Positions 51,722 through 59,739 of a stretch of DNA of 64,000 bases are shown in pieces (the stretch's first letter is position 1; every line of letters begins with the position of its first letter). This DNA is from DASUPK01 sp963782345. GTDB lineage: Bacteria > Actinomycetota > Thermoleophilia > Solirubrobacterales > 70-9. The DNA is taken from NCBI GenBank assembly GCA_963782345.1, contig CAWAJF010000004.1, forward strand, positions 124,001 to 188,000. Reading direction: 5' to 3'. The notes below the pieces were generated by a model. The model did no database searches. It was not told where the DNA came from and worked only from the letters and a program-made list of their open reading frames with translations. The position numbers were made by a program, and so were the translations under genes.

Positions 51722-52246
51722 GTGATTCGAAGAAGACTCCTCATGGTGATGGTCCTTGCAGCGCTCGCGGCGATCGGGCCGGTCGCCGCAGCGAGCGCCT
51801 GCGTGGGCGAGGCGAAGTCACCGGCGAAGCTGAGCATGCAGGTCGCGAGGCAGGCCGTTCTCTGCCTGATCAACCAGCGCCGGGCCCATGCGGGGCTCGG
51901 GGCTCTGCAGGAGAACGCCAACCTGAACGGCTCAGCCCAGGGTCACACGGTCGCGATGGTCAAGCACAACCGCTATGCGCATGGGAATTCCGCGCGCAGG
52001 ATTCGGCACAGCGGCTACCTGGCGGGCGCGACGGTCTGGGCGATCGGGGAGAACCTCGCCTGGGGGCCGGACCGCCTGGGCACGCCGAGAAGGGTCGTCG
52101 CCGTCTGGATGAAGAGCCCCGAGCACCGCCGGATTCTGCTCGGCGGCTTCCGCGACATCGGCGTGGGCGCGTCCAAGGGCGCGCCGTTTCCCCATTTCGG
52201 GCACAACACGGCCACCTACACGGTCGATTTCGGCTCGCGGAACTGA
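51722..52246 (+). CDS. Secreted CAP-domain (SCP/PR1-like) protein 1
   Basis: The 174-residue protein has a signal peptide (MIRRRLLMVMVLAALAAIGPVAAASA) and a CAP domain: VLCLINQRRAHAGLGALQEN, SAQGHTVAMVKHNRYAHGN, GATVWAIGENLAWG and VAVWMKSPEHRRILLGGFRDIGVG. Both histidines of the CAP cavity are present (GHTVAM and SPEHRRIL). CAP proteins are extracellular and of varied function, including lipid binding. A second CAP gene follows on the same strand. Confidence 0.88.
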   Translation: MIRRRLLMVMVLAALAAIGPVAAASACVGEAKSPAKLSMQVARQAVLCLINQRRAHAGLGALQENANLNGSAQGHTVAMVKHNRYAHGNSARRIRHSGYLAGATVWAIGENLAWGPDRLGTPRRVVAVWMKSPEHRRILLGGFRDIGVGASKGAPFPHFGHNTATYTVDFGSRN

Positions 52247-52413
52247 CGCCCGAGCAGGCTCGCTGATCGAAGCGGTCCGCGGCCTGAGCCCATTTTCTAC
52301 CGAATTCTCCCAACGGCAATGGGTCCAGGCCCAGGGGACCCTCGCTAAAGGACGGGCGGCTGAATATCGGCGCCGTCCCTGCAGTGGCCCGCTGAGCACT
52401 CGATGCGGAACAT

Positions 52414-53103
52414 GTGTGGAGACCAAGAAACATCCTCAGCCTCATCGCACTGGTCGCGACGTGGACACTCGTCGCCAGCGGGTCGGCATCGGCCGCCGAC
52501 TGTGGCCCGGTCGACACGCAGGTCACCGGCCTGAACGAGGCCCAGATGGAGAGCTCCATCACCTGCCTGATCAACGACGAGCGCACCTCGCGCGGCCTGC
52601 AGCCGGTGAGCTCGAACGACGACCTCCGCCGGGCGGCGGTGAGCCATTCGAACGAGATGATCGACCAGGGCTACTTCGAGCACACCTCCCCCGCGGGCCT
52701 CACCTTCATGGACCGGATCGAGTCGACCGGCTATATGCGCGGCGCCCGAAGCTGGACCGTCGGCGAGAACCTCGTCTGGGGAACCGGTCCGCTGAGCACG
52801 CCGCAGGCGCTGGTGACCGCCTGGATGAACAGCCCCCCGCATCGCCAGAATCTCCTTCGCCCGAGCTTCCGCGAGCTCGGCGTCGCCGCGCTGACGGGCA
52901 CGCCCGTGAGCAGGAGCGACCAGACCGGCACGACCGTCTCCAGCGAGTACGGCTACCGGACCTTCGCCACCAAGAAGTCGGCGCGCAAAGCACATAAGGC
53001 CCACAGGGCTCGTAAGGCACGCAAGGCTCGCAAGGGCCACAAGCGGCACAAGGGTCATAAGTCCCACAAGTCCCACAAGCTCGGCAAGAAGCACCGGCGC
53101 TGA
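52414..53103 (+). CDS. Secreted CAP-domain protein 2 with Lys/His-rich tail
   Basis: The 229-residue protein has a signal peptide ending near SASAADC, a CAP domain (ITCLINDERTSRGLQPVSSNDDLRRAAVSHSNEMIDQGYFEHTSP, WTVGENLVWGTG, VTAWMNSPPHRQNLLRPSFRELGVA) and a C-terminal tail of about 45 residues made almost only of Lys, His, Arg, Ala and Gly (repeats of HKSHK and ARKARKG). The tail could bind wall polymers, DNA or metal ions (inference). The start is GTG 52414. It is convergent with the cyclase gene, which ends at 53104. Confidence 0.88.
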   Translation: MWRPRNILSLIALVATWTLVASGSASAADCGPVDTQVTGLNEAQMESSITCLINDERTSRGLQPVSSNDDLRRAAVSHSNEMIDQGYFEHTSPAGLTFMDRIESTGYMRGARSWTVGENLVWGTGPLSTPQALVTAWMNSPPHRQNLLRPSFRELGVAALTGTPVSRSDQTGTTVSSEYGYRTFATKKSARKAHKAHRARKARKARKGHKRHKGHKSHKSHKLGKKHRR

Positions 53104-54360
53104 TCACTCCTCCATCGCGGGGCGGGCTATGTAGAGGGAGATCGCCTCGGGGAATCCCTTCAGCACGACCTCCCCGATCGGGTCGAAGCGAAGGAAGTCC
53201 GACGTGCTGATCGCCTCGACCAGGGCCTCGGTTACCAGGACCTCGCCGCCGAGCGCTCTCGTCACCACCCGGTGGGCGAGGTTGACGTCGCCGCCGAAGT
53301 AGTCCCCGTCCCTGAACACCGCCGCGCCATGGTGGAGCCCGACCCGGGGCTGCGGCCGCTCCTGGAACAGGGACAGGAAGCCGACGGCCCACTCAGTCAG
53401 GGTCGAGGGTTCGGGGGAGACCACCATCACCTCGTCCCCGATCGTCTTCACGATCGTCGCCTCGTTCGGCAGAGTCGCCTCGACCGTGTCCACGAACCGC
53501 TCGATCATGTCGAGGGCCTCCTCGTCCCCCTCCTCCTCGGTGTAGCGGGTGAAGCCCGTCAGATCGACGAAGCAGAAGGTCATCGACACCCGGGCCAGGC
53601 CGCGACCCGATCCTCCGATGTCGGCCTCCATGTGCCCCACCACGTCCTGCTCGATGTAGAAGCGCAGGTAGCGGTTGTGCATGTACTCCATCAACGGACC
53701 CGTCACGGGGATCAGATCGGCCGCCAGCTCACCCATCTCCTCGGCGATCTCCAGCGGCGGCACCTCCTCCTGGATCAAGGGCTCGTGGATGTAGAGGTGG
53801 AAGAGCCGCACCTCCGCGTCGGCGACCTTGCGGATCGACTGCGCGTAGACCCGGACGAGCTGGAGGAAGGCGACCAGGGGAAACCCCGAGGAGAGGACGT
53901 TGGCGCAGTGGCGCATCGCTCCCAGGTCCTGCTCGTTGAGCATGCCCTCCGCACCCATCGGAGTGCCGAGCAGCGTCATCAACCGCTCGATCAACTCCGT
54001 CTCGAGGCCTGTCTCCTCCGCGGCCTGCTCCCTGGTGTAGTGCCCCTCGGGAACCTGGAAGATATGCTCCGCGTAGCCGAAGGCGAGCCGGCCGCCACGA
54101 GCCGCCTCGCGGATGGCGTCGACCGAATAGCCCCGCTCCCGCATCCGGGCGATCACCCTGGCCTGCGCGGCGGATGCGGCCGTCCAGCGCCCGTCCTGGA
54201 TCGGGACCAGCCCCTCGTCGGCCCACCGCTTCAGCGTCGACGCGGAAACCCCGGCGATCTCGCTGGCCTCCGCGAGGGAGATCGCGTTGCTCTGATCGTT
54301 GCCGTCGGCGGGACTCACCGAAGCCCTCGAATCCCGCGCCGCGGCGATGTCCCCGAACAT
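53104..54360 (-). CDS. MerR-type HTH plus class III adenylate/guanylate cyclase domain protein
   Basis: ATG 54360 gives 418 residues. Residues about 28-95 form a MerR-like winged helix (ISLAEASEIAGVSASTLKRWADEGLVP). Residues about 95-235 are a helical region with MHNRYLRFYIEQDVVGHME. Residues about 250-410 are a class III cyclase domain: CFVDLTGFTRYTEE (metal Asp), TIVKTIGDEVMVV (second metal Asp), GLHHGAAVFRDGDYFGGDVNLAHRVV. It probably makes cAMP or cGMP and may bind DNA. Tandem hairpins immediately precede its start. Confidence 0.88.
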   Translation of the reverse strand: MFGDIAAARDSRASVSPADGNDQSNAISLAEASEIAGVSASTLKRWADEGLVPIQDGRWTAASAAQARVIARMRERGYSVDAIREAARGGRLAFGYAEHIFQVPEGHYTREQAAEETGLETELIERLMTLLGTPMGAEGMLNEQDLGAMRHCANVLSSGFPLVAFLQLVRVYAQSIRKVADAEVRLFHLYIHEPLIQEEVPPLEIAEEMGELAADLIPVTGPLMEYMHNRYLRFYIEQDVVGHMEADIGGSGRGLARVSMTFCFVDLTGFTRYTEEEGDEEALDMIERFVDTVEATLPNEATIVKTIGDEVMVVSPEPSTLTEWAVGFLSLFQERPQPRVGLHHGAAVFRDGDYFGGDVNLAHRVVTRALGGEVLVTEALVEAISTSDFLRFDPIGEVVLKGFPEAISLYIARPAMEE

Positions 54361-54362
54361 GG

Positions 54363-54406
54363 CGACGGGGCCCCAGGACCCCGTCGCGTGCGGGCTTTGG
54401 GCCCGC
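54363..54406 (-). promoter_or_regulatory. Tandem hairpins abutting the cyclase start
   Basis: CGACGGGG/CCCCGTCG (54363-54370 with 54379-54386) and GCGGGC/GCCCGC (54390-54395 with 54401-54406) form two perfect stems. The first ends 2 bases before the ATG, so it would block a ribosome site or end an upstream transcript. Confidence 0.55.
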
Positions 54407-54578
54407 TTCGTCGGCCAGCGGCGTTCATACGCCTCGCGGTGTCCGGGCACCGATCCCAGTCGCCGGGGGACCTGCGAACCGCGGAACCGCTTCCGGCCCG
54501 AGCATTTTCGATCGACTCGAGCTTACGCCGATACCGGGCCAAGTCAATGGCGTTGGACAGGGGCACCATGTCCGACCC

Positions 54579-55007
54579 CTAGTCAATGGCGAGGTGTGGG
54601 TACTTCTCCGAGACGAGCTGGCGATAGCGGGAGAAGAGAGGCTTGGCCGCCGGGAAGAACCGCAGCGCCGCGCCCGCATCCTCGACGTTGGTTCGAAGCC
54701 GGCCGCGGGCGATCGCGATCGCGGGGTTCTCCCGCCCCTGGAAGATGCGGTTGGCGACGCTCGACTCCATGCTGAGCCGAAGCTTCGCGTGGGTCCGGCT
54801 GCGCTGAGAGAAGTCCCAGCTCAGGCAATGGTGTCCCCCCTCATCGCGCGAGACGTTCACGACCAGCTTCAGGTCCGGGAACTCAATTCGGAGGGGCGCG
54901 GCAGCGGCGCGGAGGCGCGGACCCTCGTCCGGGTCGCCGTCGATCTCGCGCAGCACGGTGTTGAGGATGTTCTTGAGCTCCTTCTTCGTCAGACCCTCGG
55001 CCGCCAT
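54579..55007 (-). CDS. SCP2-like domain protein of unknown function
   Basis: The 142-residue protein opens with a helix (GLTKKELKNILNTVLREIDGDPDEG) and continues with strands LRIEFPDLKLVVNVSRDEGGHHCLSWDF and then LSMESSVANRIFQGRENPAIAIARGRLRTNVEDAGAALRFFPAAKPLFSRYRQ. The latter pattern (residue occupancy of a G-E-x-NP-x-A-I-A-x-G-x-L segment followed by a hydrophobic helix) resembles SCP2 sterol-carrier domains. The assignment is tentative. It precedes the cyclase gene on the same strand. Confidence 0.6.
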   Translation of the reverse strand: MAAEGLTKKELKNILNTVLREIDGDPDEGPRLRAAAAPLRIEFPDLKLVVNVSRDEGGHHCLSWDFSQRSRTHAKLRLSMESSVANRIFQGRENPAIAIARGRLRTNVEDAGAALRFFPAAKPLFSRYRQLVSEKYPHLAID

Positions 55008-55028
55008 TGTCCAACCCTCAACCTGAGG

Positions 55029-55229
55029 TCAAGCCTTCCGCTTGCCGCGAACCGACGATTCGAACTTGCCGAGCTGGTCTCGGACCTCCCGGCCGCGCCT
55101 GGCGACCTCGTCCAGCAGCTCGACGGCACGATCACGCGTGCTCGCCGCCGGGCCGGCCGTGGCCTCGAAGGTGCGCTCGATCGCGGAGCGGAGCGCCTCT
55201 GACGGCTTCTCGGGCACAGGCAGCTTCAT
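55029..55229 (-). CDS. 66-residue helical basic protein
   Basis: The protein (start MKLPVPEKPSEALRSAIERTF) is predicted entirely helical, with a heptad-like AVELLDEVARRGREVRDQLGKFES stretch and a basic RGKRKA end, reminiscent of short phasin-like or PHB-granule helices. There is no signal peptide. It is followed after 21 bases by the SCP2-like gene and both probably share a transcript. Function unknown. Confidence 0.6.
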   Translation of the reverse strand: MKLPVPEKPSEALRSAIERTFEATAGPAASTRDRAVELLDEVARRGREVRDQLGKFESSVRGKRKA

Positions 55230-55258
55230 CGGTCCAGCCTACCCCTGCACGGCGGCCA

Positions 55259-55264
55259 TATGCT
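55259..55264 (+). promoter_or_regulatory. -10 element TATGCT for leaderless phosphorylase transcript
   Basis: TATGCT lies 6 bases before GTG 55271 in the short divergent gap. Confidence 0.45.
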
Positions 55265-55270
55265 CGCGCC

Positions 55271-55987
55271 GTGCCGTACCACCTCAGGCCGAACACGCCC
55301 TACGCAGCCGATGCCCTGCTTCCGGGGGACCCGGGCCGCGCGCTCGCATTCGCCCAGCAGCTGCTGACCGAGCCCAAGATGAGCAACCACGCCCGGGGCC
55401 TCTGGGGATACACGGGCGAAACGGCGGACGGGCGCCCGCTCAGCATCCAATCGACGGGCATGGGCGGACCAAGCGCGGCGATCGTGCTGCAGGAGCTCGC
55501 CGAGCTCGGCGTTCGCCGGGCCATCCGCGTCGGGACCTGCGGAGCGGTCGACCCGGAGCTGGGCCATGGCGATCTGGTGCTGGCGAGCGGCGCCCTGGCG
55601 GAGGACGGTGCCAGCAGCGCCCTGGGCGCGGACGAGATCGCGCAGCCCGACCAGGAGCTGACCGCCCGGCTGGCGGCCGGGTTGCCGCCCGGGGCCGCGC
55701 CGTCTCGGATCGTGACCACGGATCTCTTCTACGACGGCGATCCAGACCACCGTGGCCCGCCCGGGGCGCGTGCCGATGCCTGGCGTAGGCGCGGCGCAGT
55801 TGCGATGGAGATGGAAGCCGCGACCATGTTCACGCTCGGCCGGCGCCTCGGGATCGCCACAGCGTGCTTGCTGGTCGTGTCGGATACTTTCGACGACGGG
55901 CACAGGCGCCGGATCGCGGACGATGACCTGGCGGATGCCGCGGCGCGCATGGGGGCGCTCGCGGCCCGCACCCTCAACCTTGACTAG
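55271..55987 (+). CDS. PNP/UDP family nucleoside phosphorylase
   Basis: From GTG 55271 the protein has 238 residues. It contains the phosphate site ALLPGDPGRALAFAQQLL, STGMGGPSAAIVLQELAELGVRRAIRVGTCGAV, and the substrate region AVAMEMEAATMFTLGRRLGIATACLLVVSDTF with a catalytic aspartate/arginine-type end. These fit uridine or purine nucleoside phosphorylases of the hexameric class. It would cleave nucleosides with phosphate in salvage; base specificity is not clear. The stop overlaps the next minus-strand gene by 14 bases. Confidence 0.9.
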   Translation: MPYHLRPNTPYAADALLPGDPGRALAFAQQLLTEPKMSNHARGLWGYTGETADGRPLSIQSTGMGGPSAAIVLQELAELGVRRAIRVGTCGAVDPELGHGDLVLASGALAEDGASSALGADEIAQPDQELTARLAAGLPPGAAPSRIVTTDLFYDGDPDHRGPPGARADAWRRRGAVAMEMEAATMFTLGRRLGIATACLLVVSDTFDDGHRRRIADDDLADAAARMGALAARTLNLD

Positions 55988-56315
55988 ATGGTCCGGGTCG
56001 TGGGGAGCTGCGCTCCCGGCGGAGCTCGGCGAGCTCACCGGTGAGCCGATCGAGCGTGTCCTCAACCGCCTCGAGGCGCTCGGAAACCGCACGCAGGCGG
56101 CGGGCCAGGCGGTCGACGTCGTTCCCCGTCGGCAGGTTCAGGTTCCGGATCGCGCTTGCGCCCGCCTGAGAGGCGCGCTCCCTCGCCCCGAACGCGACCT
56201 GGAGCGCCTGGTTCATCCAGGGGTTGTCGACCAGCAGCTCGGCGAGGTCGCCCAAGGCGCCCTCGCCCCGCGAGGAGATGCGATCCCGTATGCCTTCGCC
56301 GCCGCTCTCGTCCAT
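55974..56315 (-). CDS. Coiled-coil protein of unknown function
   Basis: ATG 56315 gives 113 residues; GTG 56324 adds three. The N-terminal half (GIRDRISSRGEGALGDLAELLVDNPWMNQALQVAFGARERASQAG) resembles a membrane-associated helix pair, and the C-terminal half is a coiled coil (VDRLARRLRAVSERLEAVEDTLDRLTGELAELRRE). This architecture looks like phasin/PHA-synthase-associated or PspA-like small proteins, but no family is certain. It is divergent from the large wall hydrolase gene. Confidence 0.62.
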   Translation of the reverse strand: MDESGGEGIRDRISSRGEGALGDLAELLVDNPWMNQALQVAFGARERASQAGASAIRNLNLPTGNDVDRLARRLRAVSERLEAVEDTLDRLTGELAELRRERSSPRPGPSSQG

Positions 56316-56501
56316 ATCGTTCACGCACGGTACCGCTACGCATGAGATCGAGCGTGTTATAGGAGGTGTTTTTGGCGTTAGGGACGACGGTTCCCCGTTG
56401 CAAAGAACTGGGCGAGTCAGTAGCGTCCGCCGTGCCTGCGGGTGCGGGGAGGTCGAGACCGGCAGACCCACAGGTTCTCGCGGGCAGGAACGGCTAGTCA
56501 A

Positions 56502-58973
56502 ATGACCAAAAAGGTTCTCCTAACCATCGCCCTCGGTGCGACCCTGGCGATTATCGCTGCGGGAACCGCGATCTCGGGGACGGTCAGCGTCGGCAACGCG
56601 CAGGTCAGCGTTCCGGGCACCAACGTCGTGCCGCAGTGCTCCAACCTCTCCGACGACGATGGCGACGGCCTGGTCGACCTCGCCGACCCCGGCTGCAGCG
56701 GTCCCCTCGACACCTCCGAGTACAACGCCCCGACCTCCACCGGGGGCTCGGGCGGGAGCGGCGGATCGACGAGCACCGGCTCGACCGGCTCCACCAGCAC
56801 GACGACGACCACCGGCAGCGGTGGCGACGCGACCGGCGGGGGGACCAAGACCACGGGCAGCAAGGACGGCGGCAAGACGGGCGGCAAGGCCGGCACCAAG
56901 AAGACCCCGGGCGCCAAGGGCCCCGGCCTCTTCGGCAAGCAGGCCAAGAAGGGCCAGGGCGCCAAGCAGATCCATAAGAGCGAGAAGGGGAAGATCGAGC
57001 AGCCCACGCTCCGCAACCCGGACGGCTCGCCCTCCAACTCCAACCCCGGGCTCACCGTCGCCCAGTTCGGCCCCGCCCCGATCGGCGTCCCCAACTTCGT
57101 CATCGACTCCTTCGAGATCCCGCCGTTCCTGCTCCCGATCTACCAGTCCTGCGGCACCGAGTACGGGATCCCCTGGCAGGTGCTCGCCTCGATCAACAAG
57201 ATCGAGACCGCCTTCGGGACCAACCTGAACGTCTCCTCCGCCGGCGCCGAGGGCTGGATGCAGTTCATCCCCTCGACCTGGGCCGCCTACGGGGTCGACG
57301 CCAACAACGACGGCAAGAAGGATCCATACAACCCGGTCGATGCGATCTGCGCCGCGGCGCGCTACCTCAGGGCGGCGGGCGGCGACAAGAACATCCGCCA
57401 GGCGATCTTCTCCTACAACCACGCCGACTGGTACGTCGACGAGGTCCTGCTCGGCGCCAACCAGTACGGCAAGCTCCCCGACGCGCTGGTCGGCTCGCTC
57501 ACCGGCCTCACCGAGGGAGCGCACTTCCCGGTCGCCGCCGATGCTCGCTACGCCGACGACATCAACGACGCTGCCGCGCTGGCCCGCTCGACGAGTCAGC
57601 GCAGGGGCGCCGGGAACGCCGCCGACGTGATCAGGTCGGACGCCAACCGCCGAAGCATCAACATCTACTCGAGCCTTAACGCTCCCGTCGTCGCGGTCAA
57701 CGACGGTGTGATCAAGAAGATGGGCGACAGCCCCAAGCTCGGCCGCTACATCGTTCTCCAGGACGCCTACGGCAACCAGTACACCTACTCGCACCTGGGC
57801 TCGATCGAGAAGACGCACCCGGTGCCGCGTCAGCAGAGCCTCTCCTCCAAGGACTTCAAGATCCAGACGCCCGGCGACTCCGCGCCGAATACCCCGGCGA
57901 GCGCCGGCGACAACTCGACCGCCAAGGCGCCGGCCAAGCCCGCCGCCAAGAGCGCCCCGGATCCGGCGGCCAACTCCGAGAACGCCCGCCAGCGCCTCTT
58001 CGCGCTCCCGCAGCGCTCGGGCAATGCCGATCAGTCAAGCGTCAGCGGGCAGCTCGACCATCTCCTCGGCCGCAGCGTCCCCGGCTACGAGACCTTCAAG
58101 TCCGCGCTCTCCTCCAGCGTCCAGTTCGACTCCAAGACGATGCAGCTCAAGCCCCTGAAGAAGGGCTCCAAGGTGACCGGCGGCACCGTGATCGGGCGCG
58201 TCGGACGGACCGACGCCCAGCCACCGCACGTCAACTTCGCGATCCGGCCCGCAGGGCGCGGCGCTCCGACCATCGACCCGAAGCCGATCCTCGACGGCTG
58301 GAAGCTGCTCGAGACCACCGCGATCTACCGGGCCGCCGACAAGAACCCGTTCGCCGGCAACAACCCGACCGTCGGCCAGGTCCTGCTGATGTCGAAGGCG
58401 GCGCTCGAGCAGCGGGTGCTGAACGACCCGGCGCTCTCGATCTACTCCTGCGGCCGCAGCGACATCCAGACCGGGCAGATCGACCGCCGCATCCTCGCGG
58501 TGATGGAGTACCTGGTCGCCAAGGGCTACCGCCTGACGATCACCTCGCTGAAGTGCGGGCACTCCTACCTGACCTCATCGGGCAACGTCTCCGCGCACTC
58601 CTACGGCTCGGCGGTCGACATCGCCGCGGTCAACGGGATCCCGATCACCGGGCACCAGGGGCCCGGCACTATCACCGAGGCGGTGATCAAGGACCTCCTG
58701 CTCCTGCAGGGCTCGATGCGGCCCGCCCAGATCATCTCCCTGATGGACCTCGGCCCGCCGACCTTCATCCTGCCGGACCACTACAACCACATCCACGTCG
58801 GGTACACCTTCACGACGCAGGGCTCCTCGATCAAGCAGCTCGGCCAGATCCTGAAGCCCTCCCAGTGGCAGCGTCTGATCCAGCGCCTCGGTCAGATCCA
58901 GAACCCGAAGGTCCCATCGAAGCCGTCCGCCGCCGCGTTGCCCGCCAAGGGCAACAGCAACACCAACGATTAG
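56502..58973 (+). CDS. Secreted multidomain cell-wall hydrolase: SLT transglycosylase, degenerate M23 and M15-like peptidase
   Basis: The 823-residue protein has a signal peptide (KVLLTIALGATLAIIAAGTA), a calcium-type DDDGDGLVDLADPGC repeat, a Gly/Thr/Lys linker, and a lytic transglycosylase domain with catalytic Glu in NKIETAFGTN (about 234) and EGWMQFIPSTWAAYG. An M23-like fold follows in two pieces (VVAVNDGVIKKMGDSPKLGRYIV and PPHVNFAIRPAG) but lacks the usual metal histidines and is split by a Pro/Ala insert. A C-terminal LAS/M15-type domain has SAHSYGSAVDIAAV and NHIHVGYTF. It should cut glycan and peptide in the wall. ATG 56502 has AGGAA 11 bases upstream. Confidence 0.9.
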   Translation: MTKKVLLTIALGATLAIIAAGTAISGTVSVGNAQVSVPGTNVVPQCSNLSDDDGDGLVDLADPGCSGPLDTSEYNAPTSTGGSGGSGGSTSTGSTGSTSTTTTTGSGGDATGGGTKTTGSKDGGKTGGKAGTKKTPGAKGPGLFGKQAKKGQGAKQIHKSEKGKIEQPTLRNPDGSPSNSNPGLTVAQFGPAPIGVPNFVIDSFEIPPFLLPIYQSCGTEYGIPWQVLASINKIETAFGTNLNVSSAGAEGWMQFIPSTWAAYGVDANNDGKKDPYNPVDAICAAARYLRAAGGDKNIRQAIFSYNHADWYVDEVLLGANQYGKLPDALVGSLTGLTEGAHFPVAADARYADDINDAAALARSTSQRRGAGNAADVIRSDANRRSINIYSSLNAPVVAVNDGVIKKMGDSPKLGRYIVLQDAYGNQYTYSHLGSIEKTHPVPRQQSLSSKDFKIQTPGDSAPNTPASAGDNSTAKAPAKPAAKSAPDPAANSENARQRLFALPQRSGNADQSSVSGQLDHLLGRSVPGYETFKSALSSSVQFDSKTMQLKPLKKGSKVTGGTVIGRVGRTDAQPPHVNFAIRPAGRGAPTIDPKPILDGWKLLETTAIYRAADKNPFAGNNPTVGQVLLMSKAALEQRVLNDPALSIYSCGRSDIQTGQIDRRILAVMEYLVAKGYRLTITSLKCGHSYLTSSGNVSAHSYGSAVDIAAVNGIPITGHQGPGTITEAVIKDLLLLQGSMRPAQIISLMDLGPPTFILPDHYNHIHVGYTFTTQGSSIKQLGQILKPSQWQRLIQRLGQIQNPKVPSKPSAAALPAKGNSNTND

Positions 58974-59090
58974 CGGCCCAACATCAATCGGGCCCGAGCC
59001 ACCTTTGTTCAGCTGGAGCTGGCGGGCAAGCTCGGACTGCCCGAGGGGCGATACCTCGTCCGCGAGGGAGATGCCGAGCGGGTCCTGATC

Positions 59091-59705
59091 GTGCAGGAGC
59101 TGGGGTCACCCCGCCCCAGACGACGGGGTGGGCGGCGGTCCAAGCCGATCGATCCTGGGGAACCCGGAACGACTCCCGTGACGCGCGTGACCATCACCGG
59201 AGAATCGCTCCCCGACGCGGAACAGGGCTCGGCTTGGCTCAAGCAGATGATGGAGACCGGCGGCCAGGGCGCCGATCAGGTCAGGGCGGCCACGCGCATT
59301 GTGAACCGGGCGCTGAGCGCACTGCGCGCCGCCGCGCGCGACCCGCTGGTCCAGGACATCGGAGCGACCAGGGCGCTCGCCGTCCGGCTCGGCCACGGGA
59401 CAGGGGACGAGCTGGCCGACGGGCGCTGGACGGAAGCGAGGGAGCTCGGGCGCCCGCGGCGCGGCCGGCTCGAGGACGTCGACCCCCAGTCGCGGGTGGC
59501 AGCTGTTCTCGCCGGCCGGGACGAGGTTCACCCGGCCGAGACGCTGATCCTGCGGGCCCGGCTCGACATCCAGCAGGGCAGGCGCGTCGAGGCCCTCTAC
59601 GGACTGCGCGCCGCCAGGGCGGCGCTGCAGGAGCGGCCCGGCGCGAGGCAGAAGGAGCTGACGAAGGAGCTGGCCTCGATCGAGGAGAAGCTGGGCGAAC
59701 CTTGA
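59091..59705 (+). CDS. Uncharacterised protein with helical C-terminal domain; true start unclear
   Basis: GTG 59091 gives 204 residues, but the frame stays open to 58974 and the preceding codons (ATFVQLELAGKLGLPEGRYLV) look like the real N-terminal domain. The middle is a basic linker (RPRRRGGRRSKPIDPGEPGTTP), and the C-terminal 140 residues form a helical bundle with AETLILRARLDIQQGRRVEALYGLRAARAAL. No ATG, GTG or TTG lies in the upstream part, so it may start at a rare codon or be linked to the previous gene. Family unknown. Confidence 0.62.
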   Translation: MQELGSPRPRRRGGRRSKPIDPGEPGTTPVTRVTITGESLPDAEQGSAWLKQMMETGGQGADQVRAATRIVNRALSALRAAARDPLVQDIGATRALAVRLGHGTGDELADGRWTEARELGRPRRGRLEDVDPQSRVAAVLAGRDEVHPAETLILRARLDIQQGRRVEALYGLRAARAALQERPGARQKELTKELASIEEKLGEP

Positions 59706-59739
59706 CGGCTTCGCCATCAGTCGCGGTCACTGGCGACCG
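59706..59739 (-). repeat. 3'-end repeat, family B, copy 3
   Basis: CGGCTTCGCCATCAG (59706-59720) then TCGCGGTCACTGGCGACCG leads to the MFS stop at 59740. On the coding strand CGGTC-GCCAGT-GACCG forms a hairpin right after the stop. Confidence 0.8.

Noticed and set aside
52247..52413. Possible regulatory RNA between the two CAP genes
   Set aside because: A GGACGG/CCGTCC stem is present but no known motif is recognised.
54315..54569. 84-codon minus ORF starting MVPLSNAIDLARYRRKLE before the cyclase
   Set aside because: The first 25 residues look protein-like, but the rest is low complexity and runs through the tandem hairpins into the cyclase gene. It could be a leader peptide, but support is too thin.
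55055..55085. TTCGAAT-like sequence resembling a tRNA T loop
   Set aside because: No acceptor, D or anticodon arm surrounds it and it lies inside the 66-residue gene.
56346..56501. Possible c-di-AMP (ydaO) riboswitch before the wall hydrolase, suggested by disA and by known actinobacterial precedents
   Set aside because: The conserved core elements I would expect were not found by eye; a covariance search would be needed.
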